NCBI GenBank assembly: GCA_963825425.1
Contig: CAWGTF010000010.1
Coordinates: 868,001 to 932,000 of the forward strand
DNA length: 64,000 bases
Direction of reading: 5' to 3'
Source: PALSA-607 sp963825425
GTDB taxonomy: Bacteria > Actinomycetota > Actinomycetes > Acidothermales > Acidothermaceae
The position numbers and the translations under genes are program-made. The notes under the pieces were generated by a model that did not search any database, was not told the DNA's origin, and worked only from the letters and a program-made list of their open reading frames with translations. Positions 1-8,470 of this stretch are shown here, one piece after another (within the stretch, counting starts at the first letter, position 1; the number at the start of each line of letters is the position of its first letter).

Positions 1-410
1 ACGTCGCCGGCCACGCGGCGTCCGAATCGGAAGTTCGCACCGACCGCGATGTCGACCACCCTCAACTTCTCGACAAGGACCGAGTGCACAAAGTCCTCCG
101 GCGATCGCTGCGAAAACTCTTTGGTGAAGTCGACGACGTACGCAGCGTCGATGCCGAGTTCACCGAGCAGCTCGAGCCTGCGCGGGAGGGTTGTCAGCAG
201 CGCCGGCTTGTCGAGTGGTCGCAGGACCGACTCCGGGAGCGGGTCGAACGTGACCGCGACGGCGGGCAGCCGGAGTTCGGCTGCCCGGGCCAGTGCGCGG
301 TGGACGATGCGCTGGTGGCCGCGATGCACGCCGTCGAAAATGCCAATGGTGACGACAGTGCGGCCCACATCGGCAGGCACGCCACCGGTGCCGTCTCGCC
401 AAACCTGCAC
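1..410 (-). CDS. ribF: Bifunctional riboflavin kinase/FAD synthetase, N-terminal part (runs off window)
   Basis: This makes FMN and FAD from riboflavin in the cytoplasm. Only the N-terminal FAD-synthetase (nucleotidyltransferase) half is in the window, about 136 codons; the riboflavin kinase half lies beyond the left edge. The nucleotidyltransferase signature is visible as VVTIGIFDGVHRGHQRIV near residues 18-35, followed by AVTFDPLPE and, further on, VGANFRFGRR. The GTG start at 410 is chosen because a GGGAGG-type ribosome binding site lies about 8 nt upstream and the protein then begins like other actinobacterial RibF proteins. It is the last visible gene of the nus operon, 64 nt after the truB stop. 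The truB-ribF order is standard in actinobacteria. Confidence 0.93.
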   Translation of the reverse strand, partial: MQVWRDGTGGVPADVGRTVVTIGIFDGVHRGHQRIVHRALARAAELRLPAVAVTFDPLPESVLRPLDKPALLTTLPRRLELLGELGIDAAYVVDFTKEFSQRSPEDFVHSVLVEKLRVVDIAVGANFRFGRRVAGD

Positions 411-474
411 GAAGACTGCACCTCCCTATCCCTCACCTGGCGTGCGCCGCACCGACGCGCATGATCCCATGCTG

Positions 475-1401
475 TCAGCCGACGAAGACCGCGAGCGCGC
501 ATGCCCTATCGCCGCGGTCTTCCAGGAGCGCAACCAGCGCGCCGTCCGGCCCGAACGCGGCAACCGGTTCGCCATCTTTGCCGGACGCCGAGAGCTTGGC
601 CCCGTGTGACAACGCAACCGCCTGTTCCGCGTCAAGGTCACGCCGCGCAAACGCGGCCGCCGCGACTTCGTCGAGCGGCGTCAGCGTGAACTGCGCCTCA
701 AGCTCGGGAAGCGTTCGAGCCGCACTGAGGTCAAAGGCGCCGACTCTCGTGCGGCGCAGGGCGCTCAGATGTCCTCCGACGCCAAGGGCCGCCCCGAGAT
801 CGCGGGCCAGCGCGCGGATGTAGGTCCCGGACGAGCAGGTGACCTCAACGTCGACGTCGAGCACGCCAAGGTCGGCATCGAGCCGGAAGTCGATTGCGGT
901 GAACCTGCTCACGGTGACCCGCCGGAGCGCAAGCACAACGTCCTCACCCGATCGCGCACGGGCGTACGCACGCACGCCAGCCACCTTGATCGCACTGACC
1001 GCAGGTGGGCGTTGCTCAATCTCGCCGGTGAGTACCGTCATAGCGGCCAGCACGTCGGCGGGGACCAGATGGACGGCGGGGGTGCGCGCGAGCGGCTCAC
1101 CCTCGGCGTCGTCGGTCGACGTCGCCACCCCAAGGCGCATCGTCGCCAGATAGTCCTTGTCGTGCAGGGCGAGATGGCCGAGCAACCGGGTAGCCCGCCC
1201 TACTCCGACCAGTAATACCCCGGTGGCCATCGGATCGAGGGTGCCGGCGTGGCCCACCCGCCGTGTCCCGGCCAGCCGGCGGACGCGGGCGACCACATCG
1301 TGCGAAGTGAGTCCGGCCGGCTTGTCGACGACGACAAGTCCGCCGCGCTGCGGCGGCTCGACAAGTCCGCCGCGCTGCACCCCAGCCGAGCCCTCCGACA
1401 C
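475..1401 (-). CDS. truB: tRNA pseudouridine(55) synthase TruB
   Basis: TruB isomerises U55 of the tRNA T-loop to pseudouridine. The 308-residue protein shows the family signature GTLDPMATGVLLVG at about residues 53-66; D56 is the expected catalytic aspartate. The conserved segment CSSGTYIRALARDLG lies about two thirds along. The C-terminal extension (PUA-like, after about residue 230) matches actinobacterial TruB proteins. The gene abuts rbfA, whose stop is next to the truB start, so the two are probably translationally coupled. The N terminus is unusual: a nine-residue unit beginning QRGGLV occurs twice in tandem just before the core motif VVDKPAGLTSHDVV, so the first 20 or so residues look recently duplicated. 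The start could be slightly downstream. Confidence 0.95.
   Translation of the reverse strand: MSEGSAGVQRGGLVEPPQRGGLVVVDKPAGLTSHDVVARVRRLAGTRRVGHAGTLDPMATGVLLVGVGRATRLLGHLALHDKDYLATMRLGVATSTDDAEGEPLARTPAVHLVPADVLAAMTVLTGEIEQRPPAVSAIKVAGVRAYARARSGEDVVLALRRVTVSRFTAIDFRLDADLGVLDVDVEVTCSSGTYIRALARDLGAALGVGGHLSALRRTRVGAFDLSAARTLPELEAQFTLTPLDEVAAAAFARRDLDAEQAVALSHGAKLSASGKDGEPVAAFGPDGALVALLEDRGDRACALAVFVG
1332..1378. repeat. 27-bp in-frame direct repeat in the 5' end of truB
   Basis: A 20-nt sequence (CGACAAGTCCGCCGCGCTGC on the plus strand) occurs identically at 1332-1351 and 1359-1378, a period of 27 bp. The duplication preserves the frame and encodes two QRGGLV units at the TruB N terminus. It looks like replication slippage. 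Confidence 0.8.
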
Positions 1402-1836
1402 TTACTCCGCCGCACCCGGCGCGACGCGATACGGATCGGCATCCCCAGCCGGAACCGCACGGGTCGCGACCTCGTGCACGGCTGCGTCAGCCTCGCGCGC
1501 CTTCGCGAGCAGTTCGTCAATGTGCTGCACGTTGTCGAGCACTCCGTCGAGCACGAACGTGAGGGTCGGTGTGAACCGAACTTGGGTCTGCTTGCCGACC
1601 TCAGAACGCAACACGCCGCGAGCGCTCTCCAGCGCCGCGGCCGTTTCGGCGCGAGCGGTGTCGTCACCCAGCACTGTGTAGAACACGGTCGCGTCGTGCA
1701 GGTCACCGGTGACCCGGGCATCGGTGATGGTGATGAATCCCAAGCGCGGGTCCTTCACCTGCCGCTCGAGGGTCTCGGCCACAACAACCCGAATGCGGTC
1801 GGCCAACTTCCGTGCGCGCGCGTGGTCCGTCATCAC
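1402..1836 (-). CDS. rbfA: 30S ribosome-binding factor RbfA
   Basis: RbfA is a KH-fold factor needed for late 16S rRNA 5'-end maturation. The 144-residue protein begins with the conserved helix TDHARARKLADRIRVVVAE and contains VKDPRLGFITITDARVTGDL and the DATVFYTVLGDD strand typical of RbfA. Length is normal for actinobacteria, with a short acidic and alanine-rich tail. It lies between the DUF503 gene (13 nt upstream) and truB (adjacent), the usual position in the nusA-infB operon. An ATG-ATG pair opens the gene; the second ATG is equally possible as start. Confidence 0.95.
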   Translation of the reverse strand: MMTDHARARKLADRIRVVVAETLERQVKDPRLGFITITDARVTGDLHDATVFYTVLGDDTARAETAAALESARGVLRSEVGKQTQVRFTPTLTFVLDGVLDNVQHIDELLAKAREADAAVHEVATRAVPAGDADPYRVAPGAAE

Positions 1837-1849
1837 TCATCCTCCGCAG

Positions 1850-2143
1850 TCAATCTTCAGGGCCGAACAGCCGCTGCCGGGTCGACAGCACCTCGATCTC
1901 AGGCCGAGCCGCCACTAGCCGCTCGCATGCCTCCAACACCTCAACACAATGCGCGGCCTCCGCCGCAACCACCGCAACCCCGATCAAAGCCCGCCGGTGC
2001 AACTCGAGATGCCCAACCTCCGCCACCGAAACCTCAAACTTCCGCCGAACGTCAGCGATCAAGGGCCGGACGAGACCGCGCTTCTCCTTGAGCGAATGCA
2101 CATCCCCAAGAAGCAGATCGATCTCAAGAACCCCAGCAAACAT
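1850..2143 (-). CDS. DUF503 family protein (YlxP-like)
   Basis: This small protein of 97 residues begins MFAGVLEIDLLLGDVHSLK and contains KEKRGLVRPLIADVRRKFEVSVAEVG and a C-terminal ARPEIEVLSTRQRLF. These are the hallmarks of the DUF503 family, known as YlxP in Bacillus, which sits between infB and rbfA in many Gram-positive bacteria. Its biochemical role is not established; location suggests ribosome assembly or 30S maturation. I start it at 2143 because upstream codons in the same frame run through a strong hairpin (2236-2293) and show no family similarity. It is co-oriented with rbfA and infB. Confidence 0.9.
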   Translation of the reverse strand: MFAGVLEIDLLLGDVHSLKEKRGLVRPLIADVRRKFEVSVAEVGHLELHRRALIGVAVVAAEAAHCVEVLEACERLVAARPEIEVLSTRQRLFGPED

Positions 2144-2235
2144 GCTTTCCCGCCCTACCGAGGGTGGTGGCAAAGACGTCGTGACCGATCCGTCCCAAAC
2201 AGCGAAGGCTCGGGCCCGTACAGAGCGGGGCCGAA

Positions 2236-2293
2236 GTGCCGGGCGTCTTCCGAAGGACGTAAAGCGAAGCAGTCCAAGGAAGACGCCCGGCAC
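2236..2293. other. Long perfect hairpin between infB and the DUF503 gene
   Basis: Two 16-nt arms are perfectly complementary: GTGCCGGGCGTCTTCC at 2236-2251 and GGAAGACGCCCGGCAC at 2278-2293. A further GGAC/GTCC pairing (2254-2257 with 2272-2275) lies inside. The element sits 17 nt downstream of the infB stop on the minus strand and about 92 nt before the DUF503 start. There is no T-tract on either side, so it is not a classical intrinsic terminator. Partial termination, an mRNA stability element or an RNase processing site are all possible. Confidence 0.75.
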
Positions 2294-2310
2294 GAAGGCC
2301 ACCCACGGGT

Positions 2311-5157
2311 CTAGGCCCGGGGCTTCTCTTTCATTTCGAACGTCTCGATCACGTCGTCGACCTTGATGTCATTGAACGACCCGAGCCCGATACCGCACTC
2401 GTAGCCTTCGCGGACCTCAGTAGCGTCGTCCTTGAATCGCTTGAGCGACTCGATCGTGAGGTGGTCGTTGATCACCACACCGTCGCGGATCAAGCGAGCC
2501 TTGGAGTTACGGGTGATCGTTCCGGAGCGGACGAGACAGCCGGCGATGTTGCCGAACTTGCTCGAGCGGAAGACGTCGCGAATCTCGGCAGTGCCAAGTC
2601 GCGCCTCTTCGAACTCGGGCTTGAGCAAGCCCTTGAGTGCTGCCTCAACCTCGTCGATCGCCTGGTAGATGACCGAGTAGTAGCGGACGTCGACGCCTTC
2701 GCGATCGATGAGTTCGCTGACCCGCTCGGCCGGCCGGACGTTGAAGCCGATGATGACCGCGTCCGAGGCAACAGCAAGGTTGACGTCGTTCTGTGTGATG
2801 GCACCGACGCCGCGGTCGATGACCCGCAGGTCGACGTCCTCACCGACATCGAGGTTGAGCAAGGCATCCTCGAGCGCCTCGACCGAGCCGGAGACATCGC
2901 CCTTGAGGATGAGGCGGAGTTCTTCGACTTCGCCCTTCTCCATGCGGGCGAGGATGTCTTCGAGACTGCGCCGGCCACGACTGTCGGCGAGTTGGGCGTT
3001 GCGCTCGCGCGCCGAACGTCGCTCGGCGATTTGCCGCGCCACCCGGTCTTCAGGGACGACGAGGAAGTTGTCGCCGGCGTCCGGGACGCTGGTGAAACCG
3101 AGCACCTGAACTGGGCGTGAGGGCCCAGCCTCGGCGACGGTCTCGCCAAACTCGTCGAGCATCGCGCGCACCCGGCCGAAGGCCTCACCGGCAACGATCG
3201 AGTCGCCAACGTGGAGCGTTCCACGTTGCACGAGGACGGTCGCGACCGGACCGCGGCCGCGGTCGAGGTGCGCTTCGATGGCGACCCCTTGCGCGTCCTG
3301 GTCGGCGTTTGCCCGCATGTCGAGCGCCGCGTCTGCGGTCAGCAGGATCGCCTCGAGCAGCTTGTCGATGTTGAGGTTCGACTTCGCGGACACGTCGACG
3401 AACATCGTGTCGCCGCCGTATTCCTCGGCGACCAAGCCGTATTCGGTCAGCTGCCCGCGCACCTTCGTCGGGTCGGCGTCTTCCTTGTCGATCTTGTTGA
3501 CTGCCACCACGATCGGCACACCGGCCGCTTGTGCGTGGTTGAGCGCCTCGATGGTCTGTGGCATAACGCCGTCGTCTGCCGCGACCACAAGCACCGCGAT
3601 GTCGGTGACTTGCGCACCACGGGCACGCATGGCGGTGAACGCTTCGTGACCAGGGGTGTCGATGAAGGTAATGGCCCGCTTGCCGGCGATGGAGTCGGCG
3701 ATGACCTGGTAGGCACCGATGTGCTGCGTGATGCCGCCGTGCTCGCGGGCGACCACGTTGGTCTTGCGGATCGCGTCGAGCAGCTTGGTCTTGCCATGGT
3801 CGACGTGACCCATGACGGTGACCACCGGCGGGCGTGCGGTGAGGTCGCCCTCGCCACCTTCGTCCTCGCCGAACTCGAGGTCGAAGCTTTCCAGCAGCTC
3901 GCGATCCTCGTCCTCGGGGCTGACGACCTGAACGTCGTAGCCGAGCTCGGCACCAAGAAGTTGCAGCGTCTCCTCGTTGACCGACTGGGTCGCCGTCACC
4001 ATCTCGCCGAGGTGGAACATCACCTGAACCAGCGACGCCGGGTTGGCACCGATGCGGTCGGCGAAGTCGGACAGCGACGAGCCACGCGGCAGTCGCAGCA
4101 CCTGACCGTTGCCACGAGGGACCTGCACGCCACCGATCGACGGGGCCTGCATGTTGTCGAACTCTTGGCGCCGTTGCTTCTTCGACTTGCGGCCACGGGT
4201 GGGCCGACCGCCGGGTCCGCGACCGAACGCGCCCGCCGTCCCGCCGCCACGACCGCGACCACCAGGACCGGGACGACCGCCGCCAGCTCCTGGAGGACCT
4301 CCAGGTCCGGCTCCCGGACCGCCAGGCCCACCGGGGCCGCCGCCAGGACCGCCCCGACCGACGCCGGGACCGCCAGGACGGGCCGAAGTGAATCCGCCAC
4401 GGGCACCGCCCGGGCCAGCCGGACGACCAGCGCCTGGACCGCCGGTTGCGGGGCCGCGAGCGCCGTAGCCGCCCGGACCGCCGGGCGCAGGACGAGGCGG
4501 CATCATGCCCGGTGATGGTCGATTAAGGCCACCGGCACCACCGGGGCGAGGTGGCATACCGGCGGGTCGCCCCGGCGCGCCGGCACCGGGGCCGACCGGT
4601 CGTGGCACGCCGGGAACCGCACCAGGAGCTAGCGGCGCGCGCGGCGCGGCGGAGGCCTGCGAGGTGAAGGGATTGTTGCCCATCCGCGGCGGACCAGAGG
4701 TCGCACGCGGCACAGCCGGTCCAGGTCGCGGACCGGTTGCGGGACGCGACCCGCCCGGCTCGCCAGGACGACTGACTGTCGGCTCTGAGACCGCGGGCGC
4801 TGCCGCTTGTGCAGCCGGCGCCACGGGTGCGCGGAAGACATCGGTCGACGGGGTCGCCCGGTCCGCCGCAGGAACTGCCGGCGCAGGTGGCGCGACCGGC
4901 GCGGCTACCGCTGGCGGCGCTTCGGCGGCGCGTGGCTTGTCGGCGGTACGCGCCGTGGCCGCTGCTTTCGGCGCGGCGGGTGGCGCGGCAACTACCGCAG
5001 GCGCCGGGAAAGACTCCCTGAGCTTGCGGACAACTGGCGCCTCGATAGTTGAGGAGGCCGAACGAACGAACTCCCCGAATTCCTGAAGCTTGGCCATGAC
5101 GGCCTTGCTTTCAACGTTGAGCTCTTTCGCGAGCTCATACACCCGAACCTTGGCCAC
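2311..5157 (-). CDS. infB: Translation initiation factor IF-2
   Basis: IF-2 is the GTPase that brings initiator tRNA to the 30S subunit and promotes subunit joining. The 948-residue protein starts with the IF2N domain (KVRVYELAKELNVESKAVMA). A long proline/alanine stretch and a very Gly/Pro/Arg-rich disordered linker follow (about residues 50-325, typical of actinobacteria). The GTPase domain carries G1 GHVDHGKT near residue 449, G3 DTPGHEAF near 498 and NKID near 553. Domains II, III and IV follow to the C terminus. The GTG start at 5157 has GGGAG a few bases upstream. Intercistronic hairpins flank the gene on both sides (5174-5206 and 2236-2293), which may set its expression apart from the rest of the operon. 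Confidence 0.97.
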   Translation of the reverse strand: MAKVRVYELAKELNVESKAVMAKLQEFGEFVRSASSTIEAPVVRKLRESFPAPAVVAAPPAAPKAAATARTADKPRAAEAPPAVAAPVAPPAPAVPAADRATPSTDVFRAPVAPAAQAAAPAVSEPTVSRPGEPGGSRPATGPRPGPAVPRATSGPPRMGNNPFTSQASAAPRAPLAPGAVPGVPRPVGPGAGAPGRPAGMPPRPGGAGGLNRPSPGMMPPRPAPGGPGGYGARGPATGGPGAGRPAGPGGARGGFTSARPGGPGVGRGGPGGGPGGPGGPGAGPGGPPGAGGGRPGPGGRGRGGGTAGAFGRGPGGRPTRGRKSKKQRRQEFDNMQAPSIGGVQVPRGNGQVLRLPRGSSLSDFADRIGANPASLVQVMFHLGEMVTATQSVNEETLQLLGAELGYDVQVVSPEDEDRELLESFDLEFGEDEGGEGDLTARPPVVTVMGHVDHGKTKLLDAIRKTNVVAREHGGITQHIGAYQVIADSIAGKRAITFIDTPGHEAFTAMRARGAQVTDIAVLVVAADDGVMPQTIEALNHAQAAGVPIVVAVNKIDKEDADPTKVRGQLTEYGLVAEEYGGDTMFVDVSAKSNLNIDKLLEAILLTADAALDMRANADQDAQGVAIEAHLDRGRGPVATVLVQRGTLHVGDSIVAGEAFGRVRAMLDEFGETVAEAGPSRPVQVLGFTSVPDAGDNFLVVPEDRVARQIAERRSARERNAQLADSRGRRSLEDILARMEKGEVEELRLILKGDVSGSVEALEDALLNLDVGEDVDLRVIDRGVGAITQNDVNLAVASDAVIIGFNVRPAERVSELIDREGVDVRYYSVIYQAIDEVEAALKGLLKPEFEEARLGTAEIRDVFRSSKFGNIAGCLVRSGTITRNSKARLIRDGVVINDHLTIESLKRFKDDATEVREGYECGIGLGSFNDIKVDDVIETFEMKEKPRA

Positions 5158-5173
5158 GTGACTCCCGTCTCCT

Positions 5174-5206
5174 GGCCCGGGTGATCGATCAGGTCGAACC
5201 CGGGCC
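5174..5206. other. Hairpin upstream of the infB ribosome binding site
   Basis: A perfect 9-bp inverted repeat (GGCCCGGGT at 5174-5182, ACCCGGGCC at 5198-5206) lies in the 143-nt gap between ylxR and infB. Its infB-proximal arm ends only about 16 nt before the infB GTG. No T-run follows, so attenuation or mRNA processing is more likely than full termination. The rest of the gap shows no gene. Confidence 0.6.
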
Positions 5207-5300
5207 GTTGTTACTTACTCATCGCTGCGTACTCATTGACGGCTCATCGACTCGCTCGACCTGCTTCCTGTCTCAACGACTACTGCTGCTCTGTCCGCCT

Positions 5301-5585
5301 CTAGGTGCTCTCGCACAGCCCTTCTACGTGCTCCCGCACAGCGGTGGAATCGAGCGGGCCCGGCAGGCGAAATGCCCTGGGGAACGCCCGACGTCGCTCG
5401 GCGAGATCTAGGCAGTGCGGATCGGGATGCAGCGAGGCACCCCGGCCCGAACGCTGCCCGCGTGGATCGGGCACGACGCGAAACTGCTCGTCGACCCGGA
5501 CCACTGCGAGACGCAGAAGGTCGGACTTGGCCGCCCGCGTCTTACATCCCACGCAAGAGCGCATGGGCCCGACGCGTTCAGCCAC
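5301..5585 (-). CDS. ylxR: YlxR family RNA-binding protein (DUF448)
   Basis: YlxR is a small nucleic-acid-binding protein encoded between nusA and infB; the B. subtilis homologue has been linked to RNase P modulation. The sequence shows RSCVGCKTRAAKSDLLRLAV near the N terminus and DPRGQRSGRGASLHPDPHC with the conserved GRGA motif, then a RRAFPRAFR tail. The N-terminal choice is uncertain. I prefer the GTG at 5585, which follows a GAGGGGG stretch overlapping the nusA stop. An ATG at 5621 (29-nt overlap with nusA) and one at 5564 are also open. The gene is co-oriented and overlaps or abuts nusA. Confidence 0.88.
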   Translation of the reverse strand: MAERVGPMRSCVGCKTRAAKSDLLRLAVVRVDEQFRVVPDPRGQRSGRGASLHPDPHCLDLAERRRAFPRAFRLPGPLDSTAVREHVEGLCEST

Positions 5586-5592
5586 GCCGAGT

Positions 5593-6669
5593 CTACCCCC
5601 TCGGCGGGGTTGCTTCGCCATGCGCGGACCCCGCGGCGGCCTCCACCACCGAAGGCTCGGGAGCTGGGGAATCCGGATCGAGCGCGATGATCGTCTCGGA
5701 CGCGGCCGGGTTGTCGGAGCGGATATCGATACGCCAGCCGGTCAGCCGGGCCGCCAGCCGCGCATTTTGGCCTTCGCGGCCGATCGCCAGCGAGAGCTGG
5801 TAGTCGGGGACCGTGACCCGAGCCGATCGGTTGGCCAGATCAATGACCTCAACCGCACTTACCCGGGCCGGCGACAATGCGTGCCCGACGAACTCTGCCG
5901 GATCATCGGACCAGTCGACGATGTCGATCTTCTCCCCGTGCAGTTCGGCCATCACCGCCCTCACGCGCTGGCCCAGTGGCCCAATACACGCACCCTTCGC
6001 GTTCAGCCCGGCGACGTTGGAACGAACCGCGATCTTCGACCGATGCCCTGCTTCGCGCGCGAGCGCGGCGATCTCGACCGAACCGTCGGCGATCTCCGGC
6101 ACCTCGAGGGCGAACAGCTTTCGCACCAAACCCGGATGCGTCCGCGACAGCGTGATCTGCGGACCGCGGACACCCTTGTGGACCTGCACGACGTAGCACC
6201 GGATCCGCGACCCGTGCTCGTAGCGCTCGCCCGGCACCTGCTCGCCCGCCGGCAGCACCGCCTCGACCTTGCCGAGATCGACGAAAACATTCCGTGAATC
6301 GTGCTGCTGCTGAATCACGCCGCCGACGATGTCGCCCTCGCGACCGGCGTATTCACCGAAGGTCAGTTCGTGCTCGGCATCACGCAAGCGCTGCAGGATG
6401 ATCTGCTTTGCCGTACTCGCCGCGATCCGGTTGAAGTCGTGGGGAGTGTCCTCGAACTCGCGGATCGGGTTCCCGTCGGCGTCCATCTCGGTGGCGATGA
6501 CCGTCACCTCGCCAGTGCTGCGGTTGAGGCTTGCCCGCGCGTGCGGATTCGCGCCCTCGGTTCGCTGATAGGCGATGAGCAACGCCGACTCGATCGCCTC
6601 GACGAGCAAATCGAAGGACACGTCCTTCTCACGCTCGAGGCTGCGCAACGCGGCCATGTCGATGTTCAT
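5593..6669 (-). CDS. nusA: Transcription termination/antitermination factor NusA
   Basis: NusA binds RNA polymerase and nascent RNA to control pausing, termination and rRNA antitermination. The 358-residue protein has the N-terminal RNAP-binding domain (MAALRSLEREKDVSFDLLVE), an S1 domain around residues 107-180 (GDIVGGVIQQQHDSRNVFVDLG), and two KH domains seen as CIGPLGQRVRAVMAELHGEK and LAIGREGQNARLAARLTGW. The C-terminal acidic repeats of E. coli NusA are absent, as is normal in actinobacteria. Its start overlaps the rimP stop by 4 nt (ATGA), so it is translationally coupled to rimP. Confidence 0.97.
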   Translation of the reverse strand: MNIDMAALRSLEREKDVSFDLLVEAIESALLIAYQRTEGANPHARASLNRSTGEVTVIATEMDADGNPIREFEDTPHDFNRIAASTAKQIILQRLRDAEHELTFGEYAGREGDIVGGVIQQQHDSRNVFVDLGKVEAVLPAGEQVPGERYEHGSRIRCYVVQVHKGVRGPQITLSRTHPGLVRKLFALEVPEIADGSVEIAALAREAGHRSKIAVRSNVAGLNAKGACIGPLGQRVRAVMAELHGEKIDIVDWSDDPAEFVGHALSPARVSAVEVIDLANRSARVTVPDYQLSLAIGREGQNARLAARLTGWRIDIRSDNPAASETIIALDPDSPAPEPSVVEAAAGSAHGEATPPRG

Positions 6670-7184
6670 CGTGCGTCTTCACCCTCCCGTTCGGGGGTGC
6701 GGTTGAACTCCACCTGCACGCGACCGGGGCCAAGCTCGTCGAAACCATAGGCCTGTTCCCGCGACGGCGCACCAGGCTTTGGGCCAACAACAGCGAGCCG
6801 GACGCCGTCAGCATCAACGGTCACGATGCGTCCCGTGATCTCCCCGCCGGCGGCCAGCCGCACCCGCACCAGCCGCCCAGTCGCCCGCCGCCATTGCCGG
6901 GGATCGACGAGTGGCCGGTCGACGCCGGGCGAACTGACCTCCAGGACGTACGGCTGCTCCCCCAGGATCGCGTCCGTCGCAGGCAGATCCAGCACGGTCG
7001 AGATGGCAAGGCTGACGACCGCCACGTCGTCGAGGCTGACGCCGCCGTCCTTGTCGACCAGCACGCGGACCTCGGCCCGGTGCCCGACTCTGGTCACGGC
7101 GACGTCTTCAAGGTCGAGCCCGGTCTCTTCGACCACGTGGAGAAGCAACGCGGCCAACTCGCGGCCTGCGGAGGCGCCCGCCAT
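6666..7184 (-). CDS. rimP: Ribosome maturation factor RimP
   Basis: RimP is required for maturation of the 30S subunit. The 172-residue protein shows LLHVVEETGLDLEDVAVTRVGHRAEVRVLVDKDGGVSLDDVAVVS in pieces and the core motif YVLEVSSPGVDRPL near residues 100-115, diagnostic of RimP. It is the first gene of the minus-strand nus operon, and nusA follows with a 4-nt overlap. The promoter should lie in the 168-nt divergent gap to the lipoprotein gene at 7353; I see no strong consensus promoter there. Some upstream extension of the start is possible because the N terminus is rich in Ala and Gly. Confidence 0.94.
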   Translation of the reverse strand: MAGASAGRELAALLLHVVEETGLDLEDVAVTRVGHRAEVRVLVDKDGGVSLDDVAVVSLAISTVLDLPATDAILGEQPYVLEVSSPGVDRPLVDPRQWRRATGRLVRVRLAAGGEITGRIVTVDADGVRLAVVGPKPGAPSREQAYGFDELGPGRVQVEFNRTPEREGEDAR

Positions 7185-7352
7185 CGCCGACCTCCTCGTT
7201 GCTCTGCTGTTGTCAGGTGCGCTCTCGTGATCGAACGGGTCGCGCCGTTCGAGGTCTGTTGTGCTCGGTCCAGCGTAGCCGTAATGGCTGGTCCGTAAGC
7301 TGTCGCAGCGTTCCCGATCTATCGCCGCGAGCTAGTCCGGCCGAGGGGTGGT

Positions 7353-8039
7353 GTGGTGTCCGAACCGCCGCAACTGAGTCTGCCGCTGCTGGGCAGACGC
7401 AACGCGTTGCGGCTCCTCGGTGTCGCCGCCCTCGGGCTCGTCGCCGGCTGCCGCCCCGGCAAGCAGCGGACCGCACCCACGAGTGCGGCTCCTTCCACGC
7501 CAGCGGCTACCGGGTCCCAAGAACCGGCGGCGACGCCGACACCAACCACGACCACGACCACGACCGCGGCCGCGCAGCCGACCGTCCCCGCGCAGCCGAC
7601 GGTCTCGGCCCTGTCTGCGGATCAGTTGGTCGCGCAGCGGGTGGCACGTGCCGAGCAGGAACTGCTCGCGGCCTACGACGCTGTCACGGTCGCTCATCCT
7701 GAGCTGACGGACCGGCTCGCGCCGTTTCGCGCCGACCATGTGGCGCACCTGCACGGCCTCGAGCCAGGAGCTACCCCGTCGACGGCGGCGCCATCGAACC
7801 CTGCCCCCTCGAACGGCGCGCCTTCGAGCGTCCTGCCTGCCACTGCCGCCGCGAGCACTCCGCCGTCGAGCCCGCCGGCATCCACCGCGATCCTGCGCCA
7901 GCTGGCCGATCTCGAACGCGTTGCGGCGCAAGCAAGGGTCGACGACGTCGCGACGACGAGCGGCTCACTCGCGAGATTCGTCGCTTCGATCGGCGGCTGC
8001 GAAGCGGCGCACGCCGCCCTGCTCTCGGTCGCCACGTGA
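7353..8039 (+). CDS. Ala/Pro/Thr-rich lipoprotein of the Rv2843 position, unknown function
   Basis: The 228-residue protein has a twin-arginine-flavoured N terminus (LLGRRNALRLLGVAALG) and a lipobox LVAGC at about residues 29-33, so it should be a secreted lipoprotein. A long low-complexity Thr/Pro/Ala region (about residues 40-85) is followed by two helical segments that flank a second Pro/Ser-rich linker. The helices resemble ferritin-like bundles but I cannot assign a family. It ends with a GTGA overlap on the DUF4439 gene, so the pair is translationally coupled. In mycobacteria two uncharacterised alanine-rich proteins occupy the same place between rimP and proS. Two consecutive GTG codons open the frame. 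Confidence 0.75.
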   Translation: MVSEPPQLSLPLLGRRNALRLLGVAALGLVAGCRPGKQRTAPTSAAPSTPAATGSQEPAATPTPTTTTTTTAAAQPTVPAQPTVSALSADQLVAQRVARAEQELLAAYDAVTVAHPELTDRLAPFRADHVAHLHGLEPGATPSTAAPSNPAPSNGAPSSVLPATAAASTPPSSPPASTAILRQLADLERVAAQARVDDVATTSGSLARFVASIGGCEAAHAALLSVAT

Positions 8040-8470
8040 GCGACAACAGCGTCGTCACAGCCTTGCTGGCTGCCGCGGCAACCGAGAATGCTGCGGTGTA
8101 TGGCTATTCCGTCGCTGGCGCTCGACTCGCGACGGGCCAGGACAAGAACGCCGCTCGCACCGCGTACGACGCCCACCGCGCGCAGGTGCAGATCGTCACA
8201 CAGTGGCTCGCCGACCTCGGTGCAACGCCAGCGCCCGCAGCGCCGGTGTACCGCCTGCCGAGCCCGGTCACCGACAACCCAACCGCGCGTGCCCTGCTTG
8301 CCGCCGTCGAGGAATCGACGGCGGCGGCGTACGCCGACGTGGTTGCCGTTGCAAGTGCCCAACTCCAGCGCGAAGCGGCACTGCAGTTGCAAGCCGCAGC
8401 GATCCGCGAAGCGCAATGGCGGACGACGTCGGTGCCGTTTCCGGGACTATTGGGCCGTCTCGGCGCGTAG
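8036..8470 (+). CDS. DUF4439 ferritin-like domain protein
   Basis: The 144-residue protein is a predicted four-helix bundle: ALLAAAATENAAVYGYSVAGA opens helix 1, DAHRAQVQIVTQWLADLGA is helix 2, and two alanine-rich helices follow (LAAVEESTAAAYADVVAVA). This pattern matches DUF4439, a ferritin-like family found next to rimP/proS in actinobacteria. Metal binding has not been shown; a Glu and a His sit where ferritin-like ligands occur. The GTG start overlaps the stop of the upstream lipoprotein by 4 nt. The 3' end overlaps the convergent membrane protein gene by 24 nt. Confidence 0.85.
   Translation: MSDNSVVTALLAAAATENAAVYGYSVAGARLATGQDKNAARTAYDAHRAQVQIVTQWLADLGATPAPAAPVYRLPSPVTDNPTARALLAAVEESTAAAYADVVAVASAQLQREAALQLQAAAIREAQWRTTSVPFPGLLGRLGA

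Noticed and set aside
3211..4515. A 434-codon plus-strand open frame inside infB
   Set aside because: Antisense shadow of the GTPase and glycine-rich linker regions.
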